Source of the DNA: Haplomitrium mnioides
Taxonomy: Eukaryota > Marchantiophyta > Haplomitriopsida > Calobryales
Direction of reading: 5' to 3'
NCBI GenBank assembly: GCA_049999725.1
Contig: JBNGIS010008884.1
Location: forward strand, 1 to 64,000
Length of the DNA stretch: 64,000 nt
In this document: piece by piece, positions 44,314 to 55,557 of the stretch
Layout: the number at the start of each line of letters is the position of its first letter
Numbering within the stretch: the first letter of the stretch is position 1
The notes under the pieces: generated by a model
Database searches by the model: none
What the model was told of the DNA's origin: nothing
The model's input: only the letters and a program-made list of their open reading frames with translations
Program-made: the position numbers and the translations under genes

Positions 44314-45780
44314 AGTCATTAAAGAACCTCATTGTATATTGTAGACTTTCAATTATATTGTAATTTAAGATTTTTATTTTATAAAGTACTTGAGAATGCT
44401 ATGAAAGAATTTGTTGAATTTATATGCCAACTTGAATTGTTTTGTGTAAATCATTCCAAGTTGAATGTTATTCTCTATGAATGAAACTATAATCTTTAGT
44501 TAATATTTTGGTTTGGTTTGTAAAGTATTTTCTTATCCAAAATGTAAGTATGCTCTTTCATTCTTTACTGCTTACTAGAAGAATTCAATGTTTTTGTATT
44601 GCTAAAGCATCTACCCAAATTGACTACTTATCTTTTGCTTATAAGGACTTTGATGTAAAATTGGAAACCTTTGGTGTGCTTTGACTCAGATGTAGAGCTT
44701 GGTACTCGTTTTACTTCTAGATTTCAAATAAAAAAGTGGAATCTTTAACGTGCCTAGAGTTTGTTGTGAAAAATAGAACCTTTGGCGCATGTATACTTGG
44801 TTGTAGACTTTGGGGTTGAGTGTTCACATATTGAGCTCGGATTCCTATACGCGCATAGAATTTGGCGTGGAAGTCCAAGCCTTCCACACGCTCTACTTCT
44901 AATATACAACCCTCAAGCTTCTACATACAAAAACTACCATATTGAACTAAGATTCTACACTAGTCAAAAACTTTAAATTTAGTATTGCTAATGTAGATGC
45001 TTTGTATTACCAAAGTATCTACCCAAAGCTTGGCTTTGACTTTGTTTTGCTAAAGCATCTACCCAAAGCCTCTAGTAAAAAACTTAGAGATGTTTCTTGT
45101 TTACAATCTTAATTAAATCTCCCTAGCCACTACCTCTTTGATTCTAAGCTATGACTCTTTTGTGTATATGTTTCTTTGAATTATAAAATATTTTTATTGC
45201 TGAAACTTTTGTTTTTATGCCTATTTTAACCTTTGCGTATATGGATTTTCAAATACAAAAGAATGCTTCTTTCTTGCTTGAAATTGAAAATAGAGCTCCT
45301 AAATCTATACAATGTTTTGTTTGGTTGGGTTTCGTGTCTATGATTCCAAACTTATTTCCTTGACTTCAAGTCTACTTTGGCATTTTCCTCATGTTTCTTA
45401 TTTTTTTTTCCAAAAAATAAGTTTTAAAGAGCACCATGTCTATGCGCGCATATAGTTTTTGCAACCAAACTTATTTCAAAATAACTTCTTCTAACATATA
45501 TTTTAATTTTTGGGCTTTGAAATACAATCAATCATATATACAAGTTTCTTGTGAAAACATACTATAATTTTTATTGTTTTCAAGATTTCCTATATTTTAT
45601 AAAAACTAATAATATTGTTTGATTTTGCATAATGAAATTGACTCTTGCTTGATCATGCTTGTTAAAACATCAAAAAATGAACCTCAAAATTTCACATAGT
45701 TTTTGTTTCTAATAAATAACCTTGTTTTCTCTATTTTTTTAGCTCAAAAACCATGTGTTTTCCTTAAAAAAAGGTTCGTG
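44314..45780. other. C5 region downstream of gene B
   Basis: No gene is seen. One unit of the 52-bp type at 44820-44880 with core 'cctatacgcgcatag'. A local duplication of 'gctttg(n)tttaccaaagyatctacccaaagc'-like sequence occurs around 45000-45070. Confidence 0.65.
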
Positions 45781-45819
45781 TTTTGAGTAGCCTGCTCTTG
45801 GTTCAAAGCAACAACTATT
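45781..45819 (-). repeat. Terminal inverted repeat, gene-B end of C5
   Basis: TTTTGAGTAGCCTGCTCTTG then GTTCAAAGCAACAACTATT. The outer 12 bp differ from the consensus at six positions, all transitions. Confidence 0.85.
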
Positions 45820-46029
45820 ATGGGCATTTTGGTCCAAATTACAATGATTCAAGGGAGTACAAAGCCCATATAAGGCTGCTTATCTAGTTAGAAGCAAGCA
45901 TTACCCTCTCAACGCTTTATGAAAAACATTTTGTTTCAACAAGATGAAGCCAATGAACGTCTTTACAAAGGATTTTCAATCAGCCTTTGATGACCACAAG
46001 GTGAGATAAAAAAGTTATCTTTTCATTTA

Positions 46030-46155
46030 TTTTAATTTTGAAGTTTCTCGAGAGTCAATGCGTGTATGGACTCTGTGATTTTTTCATTGCCCTATGCAAT
46101 TGGATTACTGAGTCTATGCTCGCATGGACTCTCTAGTCCATGCAAGCATTGACTA
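46030..46155. repeat. Short palindromic array in gene A intron 1, C4
   Basis: Four to five degenerate units, such as 'gtctatgctcgcatggactctctagtccatgcaagcat'. The array is far shorter than in C1 or C6. Confidence 0.75.
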
Positions 46156-47794
46156 CAACGCAACTTTGTATTTAGACCAAAGGTTGAAACACTTGTAGTT
46201 CTTTGCTAAACTTTTGAAAAAAATTTGTATTAAGTCATTGACATTTTTTTTCCACTTCTCTCAATATTTGTCAAAATTTGTCAACGCTTACCCGTACGTG
46301 AAGTGGATAAAAAGAAACTTCATAAAGTTTGCAATTTCTATCAAACTTTTGAAAGTCAAAATAGGAGTGCATGTTGAGCACCTTGTGTCGCATCCAAGTG
46401 TGGCTTCGATGACATTGGTAGCAACATGTGGACTATCTGATGTGAAAAAGAGAAAAGAAGTAGAGCCAGTCAAAGCTCCCAAAAAAAAGAACCAAGCACT
46501 ACCGAAGAAAAAGCATTTGCCTCAACTACCTATTAAGAAGGAGCCGGTACCCCCCTCATCTACCCTCAGTTTGTCTTTTGCTTCCCCCTCATCTTCAATT
46601 GCAAGCAACTCAAATGAGGAAGAAGAGCCGAAGCTAGTGCATGCTCCAACCTTTTGAGCGAAAAAGCAATCTCACAAAGGCTTGCAGACATTCCAAGAAC
46701 AAGAGCAGGTGGATTCTTAGACACTGTTTGAGGAAGAACAAAACAAGAATCGGGAGACTGCCATCCAGTAGTATAGAGTTTGTGAGGAAACAATCACCAT
46801 TCGATTAGAGAATTTTAACCTTCCCAAACTTATAATGGATAACTAGAGGCCATTCCAAATTATGAGATTAAATGAAGACTTCCGTAGAGCTTTTGGCACA
46901 GAGAATGCCCACAAATAAGTTTGCGTACAGCTTTTTCATTGTTGTGGTGGACCCAAAGTGTGGGTTAAAAGACAAGTAAGAGTTTGACTTAAGAAACCCT
47001 CACAAGTACAAATACAATATGCATTAGGCAATCACAGTGTTGCCACAAGGCAGCTTTAATCACAAAATACAGAGAAAAAATTCTCGTGCTATTACTTTGT
47101 AATTGTTGTGTCTACGTGTGGCTGACAACAACAGAGGCCTACATCTTTGCCACCGATGACAATTACGACCAACAATACAAGTTAGAAATGGCATCTATTA
47201 AGAAGGTCGAGTATTGGCATCAAAGATACATGGAGAGTAGAATAGTATCATTACAAAAATTAAAAAGAGAGTTAGTGTTGGAGACTTTGGAGATAAAGCC
47301 AAAGTCAACTCTTGAGAAGACCATCAATTCTCAAGACAATTGGTTCCAATTAGCGTTTAGAAGTGGAGAGCTATCAAAGTTACAATAGAGCATTTTTTCG
47401 ATGTAGAAGAAGAACAAAGGTGAAGGACCAGAAGCCAAAGGCCAAAGGTTCTTTAAGAATAGAAGACATGAAATGGACACCATGGAGGTCCCTTCAAGGT
47501 CTTCCCAACAAAATCAAAATTTTTGTTTTGAAACGTGTGGAAGCCGGAGAGCTTTCAATTGAAGAAATGTCTCCAGACCTATAGAGACATAAGGTTTTAG
47601 CTGTGATGGTGAAGTCTTTTTGCTCTAAGGTATGCTACAAGTCATGGGAAGAAGCAAGGATGGAGTATCCTATCCATATTGAAGAGTCGAAGATGTCATC
47701 TTTTTATTCGAGTTTCGAGAAATTGTTGGTAAGAGTTTTTTCTATTTTTCAATTTTGTTTCTAAATTTGTTTTGAATTTGTTTTGAAAGGTTCT

Positions 47795-47900
47795 AGAGTC
47801 CATACGAGCACAAATTCTCCAGTTCATATGTGTATAGACTCTCCAGTCCAAGCTTGCTTAACAACTGAGTCTCTCCTTGCATTTGACTCAAAGTCTTTGT
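47795..47900. repeat. Short palindromic array in gene A intron 2, C4
   Basis: Three to four degenerate units, such as 'gagtccatacgagcacaaattctccagttcatatgtgtatagac'. Confidence 0.7.
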
Positions 47901-49242
47901 TTGTTGTTCTCGTCTAACTTGTTTCTCTGTGCTTTGTACAAGGCAAAAAAACGTTCAAATAGCAGCTGACCAAAACATTGCCGACTGCTACTAAAGGGCA
48001 AAAAGAAATTGGAGGTCAAAGAAGCCCCTACAGATGAAGACTAGGCTCCGACCCTTGTCTCTTACCTTTGCTTTTCTACTCCATTGCCAAAAAGCAAGAG
48101 AGTGGAAGGCAATGCATCAAAATAAAGTTGTTGCCTCTCTAACCAAAGGAGGGTCTGAAGAGCAAGATGAGAACTTAATGTCCTATGTTGATATACTCAA
48201 CGCGGCATTTTACCAAGCCCACAAAGACGGTAATGCTCGACAGTTGAAGGGATTAGTGAAACCTAGTTGTTTCACTTTAGCTATGGTGTATATTCCTTAC
48301 GATTATAACCTTAAGGAATGTAAGCATGATGATTTGAAACCCTTTAGCAAAGATGATATTTTTGACATGGTTTCTTCTTTTGCGGCTATGATAACTTCCA
48401 ATTTTTTTTCTTTTATGATTATCCATTCTTCCCAACAATTTGGCATTGTCGAGGATGCTTTATTGGAGGTTTGTTATGCCATTGACCATGATGTCTGGTA
48501 AGTTGTTATTTGATTTTTTCATGTGTTAGTTTTTGTGTTTTATTTTTCCTTTACTTTCTTTACTTTGACTCATCTATTTGTTTTTATTACTACAAGAACA
48601 AAAGTAATATTCATCATTCAAGTGGTCCCAGAATCGCTTGTGCCCACGAGTGCTAGACTATGAGCTCGTGGACCAAAGAGGGCAAGCAAAGCACGAAGCT
48701 CTTCAACTTGCAATCCGATGATGCAAGCAAGCGCCTTCAACAAACTATACGGAGTGTTTTCAGCTGCCTAGCTAATTCAAAAAAAAGTCAAACATCTAGG
48801 AGATGATTCTCTTGTAAATGTCTACCAAAAGCCTCATGCTTTATGTAGCTGTTCTTTTGACTATTTGTCAACAGAGCAAGATTGGATGTTATATTTTTTC
48901 TCTAAGTCCGGCGCGGGTCTTGTTTGTGCTTTGAAGTTGATCTGAAATTGCATCATTGCTGAATATGATTGACGTCATTCTATCTATATTCCTCAAAGAG
49001 TTTTGATCATGGCTTCTTTTCCATCTGATGTGATGAAATCAAATATTGTGTATGCGCACCACAAAGAGCCAGTTCCTTCTGGTACCCCTAGTGCTTTTGG
49101 CAATTTCATTGCAATTTTTGGGACTAGAAAATCTTGGCAAGATTCTCTAATGGCTAGAAATACCAAAGATTTACTTCCAATTGACTTAGATGTGACCATT
49201 CCTTCTGGAGAGGATAAAGCTGAAGTTGTAGCATTAGACTAA

Positions 49243-50269
49243 TGTATTTTTTTGTAAATAATAATGTATTTTTTTGTAAATAATAAAGTATTTTTTTCAC
49301 AAAATATTATTGGATTGGTCTTCATTCTTGATGCATTCCAAATCTAATTTATGAAGTATTTTGTTCACGATCCAAATTCTTTCACAAAATTATTTTTGAA
49401 CAAAACATACTGGTTTTGGTAAAAACTAGCAACGAAGTCTATGCTGGCATAGAAGCTTGTTTTCTTTTTATTTCAATTTTTTTACAAGTTTCCTTTAATT
49501 ATGAGTTTCTGCAGTCCTTGCTTAGAAAGGCTTTGGCAGTCCTTGCGTCCAAGTAGTTTGTGCTTTCCTAGGCTTTAGTTGTCTATGCGCCCATGGGCTT
49601 TAGTTGTCTAAGCGCACGTGGGCTTTAGTTTTCCACGCGTGCATAGCACTTAGCAAACCAAACGTGTCTGGGCTTTAGCTATCCCTATACACGCAGGCTT
49701 CAGTAGTTCATGCGCACATGGCCTCTAGCAGTCTTTTCACATTTTTGCTTCAACAATCCTCTTGCGCCTACATTTTAGGGTTCTAGTTCAAAATTCTTGC
49801 ACGTGAGAGCTTCAACATTCCACATGCGTTGGAGCATCAACATTCCAAGTGCAAAATAGCTTTATCAATTCCTACGTGCATAAGCTTTAAGACTATGGTT
49901 CAAAGTTCTTGTGCGCTTAGGCATCTTTTTTGATTGAATATGTTTGTGATGAAATTTGAATATTTTCATCAATTTTGGAAATTAATGATATCACTGTTAG
50001 TTTTAAAAATATTTAACAACAAATTTCTTGTACATTTAGTATATATTATGTTCAATTATGTTTATGTTTTAAAGAAGAAATTATGAAGGCAATTTTAATA
50101 AAATTCTTATCAAAATATTTGTTTTAGAACATTGTGAACTAGAAATAAGCAATTTTGATGCAAGAAATTACATGTTTTTGGAAACAAATATTACTAGTGT
50201 CAAATTCATGAATTTTTTTGCTAAAATTTCAAAATTGGTTTTTGCGAATGCCAAATGAAATAAGAACCC
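49243..50269. other. C4 region downstream of gene A, palindromic repeats
   Basis: No gene is seen. A direct repeat of 'aataatgtatttttttgta' is at 49241-49280. From 49520 to 49910 there are some 12 to 14 units of 24 to 36 bp with 'ggctttagttgtcta' and cores such as ATGCGCCCAT. The rest is AT-rich. Confidence 0.7.
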
Positions 50270-50302
50270 AGTAGTGGTTCCCGGTTCAAAGTAGCGGTTG
50301 TT
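50270..50302 (-). repeat. Terminal inverted repeat, gene-A end of C4
   Basis: Read inward: AACAACCGCTACTTTGAACC, GGGAACCACTACT. Followed outside by AACT, which also precedes the other end of C4. Confidence 0.92.
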
Positions 50303-50440
50303 AACTTTGGAGATACTATGATGAGAGAAGACTGCTTCCATATAAACTTGTGCTAACTTAGGTGTCTTCACTGATTTGGTAGTTGGACAAATATGAATCA
50401 TTTTGCTAAGTTTGTTCACAAAAACAACAATAATATCATA
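50303..50440 (-). pseudogene. G1 integrase core, first half
   Basis: Minus strand: FVNKLSKMIHICPTTKSVK, then LAQVYMEAVFSHHSISKVN at the C4 insertion site. This corresponds to the VVDRLTKMAHFIP and LARLYLDHVFRLHGLP segments of Ty3/gypsy integrases. The second half is at 18109-17283. Confidence 0.8.
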
Positions 50441-50699
50441 ACTCGTAGAAGTATAGAGTAGCTAGCACATAATATCTAAATAGAAGGCAATATAGTGCCA
50501 ACCATCCTTCTATTTTTGTTGCAAAACTCTGCTAATAGCTTTTCCTAATTTATGCATCAAAAGTTTGATAGGTCGTTTAGAATCATATCATTTAAGAGTG
50601 TGAGCATGAAGAAGTAGTTTCTTCAATGCTTGAAATGCCAACTCTTCTGTAGCTCCCCATGTCCACGTGTGACTTATCTTGAGCATGTTGGTCAATAGT

Positions 50700-51540
50700 T
50701 CCCATATTTGTGCAAAACCTTTCACAAATCAACGATAAAACCGGTTAGCCCCAAAAATCTCCTTAGTTGTGTTTGATTACTATAAGCTTTCCACTTTTGA
50801 ATTGGCTCCACTTTCTTATCTATAACTTGGATTCTTGATACACTTATATGGTGATCCAAATAATCAACCTCTCTCTTTCCAATTTGACATTTGGACATCT
50901 TGACATATAGCTTGTGGTTTTGAAGTACCTTCAATATTGTATGAAGGTGTTGTTGATGCTTTTGAAGATTTTTGCTTTAGATTAGAATCTCATCCAAAGA
51001 GACAATACCAAACTTATCCAAATAAGATCAAAAAATATCATTCATAAGACCCATAAATTTTTCCATAGCATTAGCTAATCCAAAAAGCATAACAAGATAT
51101 TCAAAATGCTTATATCAACTTTGAGATGTTGTTTTTTGCACATCACCCTCCGTAATTTGGATTTGATTATATTTGCTTCTCAAATCCAACTTTGTAAAGT
51201 AATTTTCTCTTTGAAGTTGATTAAATAAATCATCCATCCTCAACAATGGATATATATTTTTTACCATTTGTTGATTAAGTGCTCAATAGTCAATACACAT
51301 CCTCATTCTCCCATCTTTCTTTTCACAAATAATGCTCGTGCACTATAAGCAAAAATGTTTAGTTGAATGAATCTTTTTTCCAACAATTTTGGAATATGAG
51401 GTTTGCATTCCTCCAGTTCATAAGGAGGCAAATAATATGGTGCTTTGCACTGTGGAGTACTTCTTGAAATAACCTCAATCTTGTGATCAATACACCGTTT
51501 AGGAGGCAAATCTTTGGGTAAATCATGAGGAAAATGTCAT
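50700..51540 (-). pseudogene. G1 reverse transcriptase
   Basis: Minus strand. MPPKRCIDHKIEVI and YYLPPYELEECKPHIPKLLE (51509-51303) are the N-terminal RT block of Ty3/gypsy Pol (LPPKRxxDHxIxL). About 51000-50935 has a decayed active-site block (SLDEILI where YLDDILI is expected). KLYVKMSKCQIGKREVDYLD and LRRFLGLTGF (50934-50722) are the end of RT. Frames break between the blocks. Confidence 0.85.
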
Positions 51541-52377
51541 GGAACTCTTTTAAAATACCTTGAAATTCATGTGGAACATTATGCTTTGAGTTCTACTTAT
51601 CAATGGTGAGGTCATTTATGAGTTTTAAAAACACCGTATCTTGTTTTTTGGTCAAACTTGATCTAATCACATGTAAAAGTAGGTGCCTTGAATGAGATCA
51701 TACTTGATTTCCCCAAATCTTCCATTGAGATGTCGTGAGTGTCTTCTTTCGCCAATCTACTTGTGGATTATATCTTCGTACCACTTCATTCCAAGAATAG
51801 CATTATATCTTACCAATGTTGTGATCTTGCACTCCAACTTCTCTTTACAATTATCCATGTGTAAAGTTATACTTTGAGAGAGTTGTTCAATAAGCTCTCT
51901 TTGGAAATTTGTCATTTTCCACTACTTTGTACTCTTCTTTTTCAATGGGCAACTTCAACTTCAATGCTATAGCCCGTGATAAGTAATCTTCTTCTACTAG
52001 AGAGCCCACCAAAACTCTTATTGTAGATCTTTCCATCCATCTATCAACCACAATTAACCCTTCATTTTTCTGTTTTTCTATATAGTAGATGTGACTTTGT
52101 TGAGTACTTTACTCACCTTTCTTATTTATCTCAGTAAAACCACAAGTTTTTTTTACTCGTGCCCATTGTTTCCCTGACAATCTTCATCTCTTTCATTGTT
52201 GATGTTATAAAGAGGTCGCCAAAATACTTGCCTTTGATTGTGTCATACTGCATTACAATTTGGTGCAATGTTTCTTATCCAACCACAATTGTAGCATGTT
52301 TGAGTTTCTCATCGATCATCCATTCTCCTTTTAGTAGCATGTTGTAGTCCTCTTTGTTGGTGATTTGGACGATGAAA

Positions 52378-52662
52378 TTATATTTTTCTCATAGTTCCTC
52401 TAGTTTGCAAAACTTCTAATGTCACTTTAATTCGTTGAGCAAATGAGATGGCTTCATTTAAGTTTTTTAAGTTGTGTATCATAACTTCTCCACTAATATT
52501 TCTCCTTAACCTTTGTAAAAACCTATCAAGAGCCTCTGTTAGACTCATTTCTTTGATTTTTACTTGCAAGCTTCGGAATTCTTCAATGTATCTTGCAACG
52601 CTTCCTTGTTGCTCCAACTCCCAAAGCTTCATTCTTGCATTCAATAAAGAATCTACTTGCAT
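52378..52662 (-). pseudogene. G1 gag (retrotransposon gag domain)
   Basis: Minus strand: LLNARMKLWELEQQGSVARY, IEEFRSLQVKIKEMSLTEAL and FLQRLRRNISGEVMIHNLKN. The pattern L..L.Q.gSV..Y...F..L is typical of plant Ty3/gypsy gag. Upstream (52700-53230) more gag sequence is likely but not readable in one frame. Confidence 0.8.
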
Positions 52663-53226
52663 TCAATCAATAAATTTGAACCAAACCTTCTTTTAAATTG
52701 CTCCATGAAAGTTGTTCTCCTCATGTATTTCTCTATCGCTCGTGTACTTATGCCACATTGATGCATACTCCGCTAAAAATGATCTTACAAACAATCCTTT
52801 CTCCAAATCCCAAGCATTTGGATAATATGACATATGAACCTCCATTTGATAGACCTATCTTTCTACATGACCAATTGTGCAACTTTCTCCATGACTTTTT
52901 CATTTTTTGAAGTAACATCTCTCGGCTTACTTTCTCCACTTTCTTGCTGTAATTGCTTTTTCACCATTTCTACTATCAACATGTTTGTTTGTGGTTGGTT
53001 TGCTAAAGGATCTGCTTGAAGCTCTTCCAACTTTGCCATCATCCAAACTCTTTCTTCAAGACTACCAGAGTTAGTATCTATATTGTTTTGTCAAACTTAT
53101 ACAAAAACAAATACATACAAACTCCAATTGTGAAGAATAGGTCAAATGAAAGGTTTAGTGGATACCAACACCACATTACAAAACCTCTCTCCAAACTTAC
53201 AAACAAAAAAATCCCATTGCATTTGC

Positions 53227-53230
53227 TTAG
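53227..53230. repeat. Presumed target duplication of C7 (TTAG), left copy
   Basis: The four bases before the C7 terminus. The right end of C7 is not identified, so the duplication is only presumed from the 4-bp rule. Confidence 0.4.
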
Positions 53231-53267
53231 AACAACCACTACTTTGAACTAGGAACAGACTACTCAA
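53231..53267 (+). repeat. Terminal inverted repeat, gene-B end of C7
   Basis: AACAACCACTACTTTGAACT, AGGAACAGACTACTCAAAA. Same layout as C6. Confidence 0.88.
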
Positions 53268-54224
53268 AACAAGAACTTTTTTTAAGGAAAAAAATGAAGT
53301 TTTCAAGCTTATAAAAATAGAGAACATTGGGCTTTGTTTTGGAGAAAAAAAATTATGTGAGTTTTTGAGCTTTATTTTTTGTCGTTTTAACAAGCATGAT
53401 AGAGCGAGAATCAATTTCATTATGAAAAGTGAAATGACATTTGTAGTTTTTATGAAAAATATTGTAAATCTCAAAATCGATTAAAACTATAAAATTTATG
53501 GTATGTTTTCATAGTAAACTTGCTTTTTTATTTGATTACATTTTGAAACCCAAAAATTGAAATATACATCAGAATAAGTTATTTTGAAATAAGTTTGGTT
53601 GTACAAACTCTATGCGCACACAGACATGATGATTCTAAAAACTTATTTTTTTGGAAAAAAATAGAAAACATGAGAAAGAAACTCAAACGGACTAGAATTC
53701 AAGGGAATGAGTTTGGAATTGTAAGGCACAATAACCCACAAAACAAAACATTACATGGATGTTTTAACTCTATTTTCAAGTTCAAGCAAGAAAGAAGCTT
53801 TCTTTTTTAGTTGAAAATCCATTAGCAAAAAGGTTAAAGTGGGCATATGTTAAAGGTTTCAGCAATTAAAAATCTTTTATAGTTAAGAGAATCATATACC
53901 CAAAGGAGTCATAGTTTAGAATCAAAAAGACAATGGCTTTACAAATTTACTTCAGTGTAAACAAGCAATATCTCCAAGTTTTTGACCAAAGTCTACCAAA
54001 CAAAATATTTTGAGGTCTACAAGAGAGCCTTTTAGCGGTGTAGAATCTAAGTTCAACACTATAGTCTTTGTATGTAGAAGGTTGAGAGTTGCATATCAAA
54101 GTTAGTACATGTGGAAGGTTTGGACTTCCACACCAAAGTCTATGCGCATATAGGAATCCAAGCTCAACATTTGAACACTCGACAACAAAGACTATCCTTA
54201 ACCTAGGTTTTAAATTCCGTAGCA
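53268..54224. other. C7 region downstream of gene B
   Basis: No gene is seen. Inverted homologue of C3 15500-16630 and C4 18147-19050. Confidence 0.65.
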
Positions 54225-55425
54225 GAGCCAAGATGGTTCTAACGACACCAAGAAAATATTCTAATTCCGTGTATAGATTGAGATATCAACGATTGAGTAA
54301 TCAGATCCTTGTAATTTTAGAGATTTGAGCAGCATAGATGTCGGGGAGAGTTGTAGAGGCTATACTACTTTGTTTAACTTGCACAAATATGAGTTGCAAA
54401 GAGGAGAATGAGACAAACCTAACATGACTAATTTGAGGAATAGATCTGTAGTATTAAGGAAGCACCATTTATTGACAAGGGTCGATGAATTTTGTGATCT
54501 AGGGTTCAAATGCATTAACTTGGGGAGGTCAAATATGACCACGATGGGGAGTTCAGGGTGCATTGTTTGAGTTTTTGAGTTTAGAGGAGTAGAGAGAGGC
54601 TACAGAGGAGTGCATATGTGTGGAGATGGACTAGATATTGCAGATTGAAGGAGGAAGAGTGACTTACAGAATGAGTGGATTGGGCTACATCAAAATTTGA
54701 TGTTGGGGTGTTAAGGAATGGGCAATAGCAGGTGGATCAATCATCCAAGGGGTGCTTTGAGCTTCAAGAGTAGTCTTTAAAGGGAATCCATACAAGTTGG
54801 CATTCAATTCAGATCACAAGGTGAGAAGGAGAGCTTGCTTGTGTTCTTTTCCATTGTTTGGGATCACAGCAAACAATGGCAGCCTAAGGCCAATCCTTGA
54901 TACAAGAGTGAGCTTGGTGAGGATTCAGGTTTGAATCCAAGTTGTCTTGCACAAGAGACCAATGTATCATCTCTTTCATGTGGGTGTTGGTTTCCAGCCA
55001 TATCTGTATATGTTTGTTGGAGCAAATTCAGCGAGGTATGGGGCTGATGTCTGAGGTGTAGAGTGAGGTCCAGTAGCTATGAGAGTTGTCTTCTAGTTGT
55101 GGAAGTAAAATCTACAACTTCCTTGTAATGTGGATGTGAAACATTGATGACCTTTTGGCGGGAGAAGTGAAACTACCTAGATTATGGCGTATTAGCTTAC
55201 ATACCCTTGGCTGAACTGTGAGGGTGTGTCTCATGTGCGTGTAGGGGCCAGAGGTGCTCTCATATTTTTAGATTATATGGATGTAAGCAGATTTTATGAT
55301 TGCTATAGTGGTTTTAGAAAATTAGATCTAAATTGGATGTTAGGTCTTGCAATAAAGAGAAATTACATAAACTACTTGACTTGCATATTGCATGTGGTAG
55401 TGTAGGATTGTGTGGGTTCAAATCT
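54225..55425. other. Unclassified 1.2-kb sequence replacing gene B exon 2 in C7
   Basis: In C4 the homologous flanks (about 19045 and 21760) enclose 2.7 kb with gene B exon 2 and part of the intron. In C7 this is replaced by sequence I cannot assign: no long frame, no LTR ends, no obvious terminal repeats and a somewhat higher GC content. It could be a fragment of a retroelement or captured host DNA. Confidence 0.55.
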
Positions 55426-55557
55426 TATTTGTTGAACAACTTAACAAAAAAAATATCTTTTGGCACTAAATTGAAAAAGTATAACATCTCTAGAACTAAG
55501 CTTTGAGTCTAGTAAAAAGAACATCGATTAACTATATGCTTCAGAAGAGAAGAAATG

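Larger units (their letters stand above)
39303..45819 (+). mobile_element. Two-gene transposon copy C5, right part
   Basis: Continuation of C5 after C6: start of exon 2, intron 1, exon 1 and leader of gene A (minus), promoter region, gene B (plus) and the gene-B end at 45781-45819. ATGG (45820-45823) is the right target duplication. Confidence 0.9.
45824..49242 (+). pseudogene. Gene A of copy C4, rest of exon 1 to exon 4
   Basis: Exon 1 continues 45824-46000, intron 1 46001-46255 (acceptor decayed to CAC), exon 2 46256-47728, intron 2 47729-47942, exon 3 47943-48497, intron 3 48498-48596 and exon 4 48597-49242. Exon 2: NFIKFAISIKLLKVKIGV, then a basic linker (VKKRKEVEPVKAPKKKNQ) and a decayed ParB-like domain with TTTEAYIFATDDNYDQQY, KVEYWHQRYMESR. 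Exon 2 continues openly for VLETLEIKPKSTLEKT and QDNWFQLAFRSGEL. Exon 3: LTLAFLLHCQKAREWKA, LMSYVDILNAAFYQ, LAMVYIPYDYNLKECKHDD (motif IV decayed to YIPYD), then FGIVEDALLEVCYAIDHDVW. Exon 4: motif I badly decayed, later VLIMASFPSDVMKSNIVYAH and an acidic end. The introns are short, with only a few palindromic units each. Confidence 0.78.
45820..50302 (+). mobile_element. Two-gene transposon copy C4, right part
   Basis: Remainder of C4 after C5: gene A from exon 1 to exon 4, downstream region and gene-A end at 50270-50302, followed by AACT (50303-50306). Confidence 0.88.
50303..53230 (-). mobile_element. Ty3/gypsy retrotransposon G1, internal part
   Basis: Minus strand, in order from 53230 downwards: gag (52662-52378), a degraded protease/linker zone, reverse transcriptase (about 51540-50700) and integrase (to 50303, continuing at 18109). 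RNase H sequence between RT and integrase is largely missing. C7 cuts the element at 53230. Confidence 0.85.

Noticed and set aside
50303-53230. Endogenous pararetrovirus
   Set aside because: The RT is followed by an integrase and flanked by an LTR with polypurine tract, which indicates a Ty3/gypsy retrotransposon.
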